Assembly (NCBI RefSeq): GCF_008704535.1 | Contig: NZ_CP023701.1 | Span: 1,426,001-1,490,000 of the forward strand | DNA length: 64,000 nt | Reading direction: 5' to 3' | From: Streptomyces subrutilus | GTDB lineage: Bacteria > Actinomycetota > Actinomycetes > Streptomycetales > Streptomycetaceae | Shown here: positions 63,330 through 64,000 of the stretch, piece by piece | Layout: each line of letters starts with the position of its first letter | Numbering within the stretch: position 1 is the first letter of the stretch | Translations under genes and position numbers: made by a program | Notes under the pieces: model-generated | What the model was told of the DNA's origin: nothing | Database searches by the model: none | What the model saw: the letters and a program-made list of their open reading frames with translations, nothing else

Positions 63330-64000
63330 TCAGCCCGCGGACTTCGCGCGCTCCCATTCGGCCGCGTAGTCCTGGAAGATCGCCCGCAGGTGGTGTCCGA
63401 TCTGCAGGTAGTCCAGGTCGTCGAGGTTGGCCAGGGAGACCCGCACCGACCACTCGGGGCCGTCGAACCCGCCGCCGTTGAGCAGCACCACCGAGGTCTG
63501 TTCGGCGAGCCGGAAGAGCGGGTCGACCGGCTCGTAGTTCTTCGCCAGGTACGTCGCGAACTCCTTGCCGTGCACCCGCTCGGCCTCGGCCAGCAGGTCG
63601 AGTTCGATGTAGTAGCCGGCCCGCTGGTCGTCATGCGAGATCTTCATCCGGGCGCCCTCCAGCAGGAGGTCGAGGCGCCGGTGGACGATCTGCCGGATGC
63701 GCTCCTTGTACGCCTGGCCCTCGTCGAGCAGGTCGAACAGCGAGAACAGGCTCATCATGACCTGCTGCGGCAGGGAGAGTCCGGCGGTGTGGTTGAGGGC
63801 CACCGAGCGGGAGTCGGCGACCATCCGGTCGATGAAGCGGATCTTCTCCGGCTCCAGGCTGAGCGTGCCGTACCGTTTGGCCAGCCGGTCCTTCTGCTCC
63901 TGCGGGAAGGCGGCGATCATCTCGTCGATGACGTTGTCCTCGTTCAGGCCGATGACGCCGAGGCGCCAGCCGGTGCACCCGTAGTGCTTGGAGTACGAGT
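63330..64000 (-). CDS. asdA: Aspartate aminotransferase/aspartate 4-decarboxylase, C-terminal part
   Basis: PLP enzyme that transaminates aspartate or decarboxylates it to alanine. Only the C-terminal 223 codons (about 40% of the enzyme) are present; the start is beyond the right edge. The PLP Lys region YSKHYGCTGWRLGVIGLNED is at the very edge (K in YSK). GLSLPQQVMMSLFSLFDLLD and LNGGGFDGPEWSVRVSLANL are typical of the AsdA/AspD type rather than plain AspC. Core metabolic gene, so the accessory region ends before it. Confidence 0.9.
   Translation of the reverse strand, partial: SYSKHYGCTGWRLGVIGLNEDNVIDEMIAAFPQEQKDRLAKRYGTLSLEPEKIRFIDRMVADSRSVALNHTAGLSLPQQVMMSLFSLFDLLDEGQAYKERIRQIVHRRLDLLLEGARMKISHDDQRAGYYIELDLLAEAERVHGKEFATYLAKNYEPVDPLFRLAEQTSVVLLNGGGFDGPEWSVRVSLANLDDLDYLQIGHHLRAIFQDYAAEWERAKSAG

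Overview
The window is about 73% G+C, with strongly GC3-biased genes, GTG/TTG/CTG starts and Streptomyces-type gene families throughout: hopanoid locus, an SCO6745-family protein, a conservon-like kinase, leaderless promoters and a GH46 chitosanase. It reads as chromosomal DNA of a Streptomyces species. The order idi - CDP-alcohol/ABC export genes - hopanoid genes resembles what I recall of the S. coelicolor SCO6745-SCO6771 region, here carrying extra genes.

Layout. 1-9.1 kb: 5' part of a monomeric isocitrate dehydrogenase, a DUF805 membrane protein, a secreted GH46 chitosanase with a probable operator, an ECF sigma/anti-sigma pair, a CorA transporter, a MerR-TOBE protein, a divergent ArgP/LysE amino-acid export pair, and a YqeB-like protein divergent from a TetR regulator around a perfect 9-2-9 operator. 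9.2-20.7 kb: tandem-Nudix protein, small secreted protein, divergent secreted RNase Sa-type ribonuclease and barstar, tRNA-Pro(GGG), split transketolase, a truncated conservon (kinase + roadblock), metallo-beta-lactamase-fold and SGNH hydrolases, and a LysM-M23 endopeptidase behind a probable c-di-AMP (ydaO) riboswitch. 20.7-31.6 kb: tyrosine phosphatase, then a nearly gapless minus-strand hopanoid locus: hpnC, hpnD, a 57-codon bridging ORF, hpnE, polyprenyl synthase, squalene-hopene cyclase, hpnG, hpnH, hpnO-type aminotransferase.

31.9-39.0 kb: a second tightly overlapped minus-strand operon of seven genes for an unnamed phosphodiester-linked envelope product: CDP-alcohol/DUF5941 protein with a probable CTG start, nucleotidyltransferase, glycerol-1-phosphate dehydrogenase-like enzyme, second CDP-alcohol phosphotransferase, GT2 glycosyltransferase, and a TagGH-like ABC exporter. 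39.4-58.2 kb: GNAT, idi, anti-sigma-type ATPase, HdeD, enoyl-CoA hydratase, DJ-1/PfpI and GlxA-type regulators, an ArsB-like permease, ABC-F, SDR, a membrane protein coupled to an ImmA/IrrE-type metalloprotein, Tex, an SCO6745-family protein, M1 peptidase, MpaB-like oxygenase and a secreted sphingomyelinase.

58.2-63.3 kb is the accessory part: a frameshifted phage tail-fibre remnant, a HAD protein, an XRE-family regulator, four overlapping micro-ORFs (three Cys-rich, one 25-residue membrane peptide), a radical SAM/SPASM protein that runs 205 nt into the next gene, and a zinc-ribbon protein. The window ends inside an aspartate aminotransferase/4-decarboxylase gene. The micro-ORF/radical SAM cluster is the best candidate for an undescribed system.
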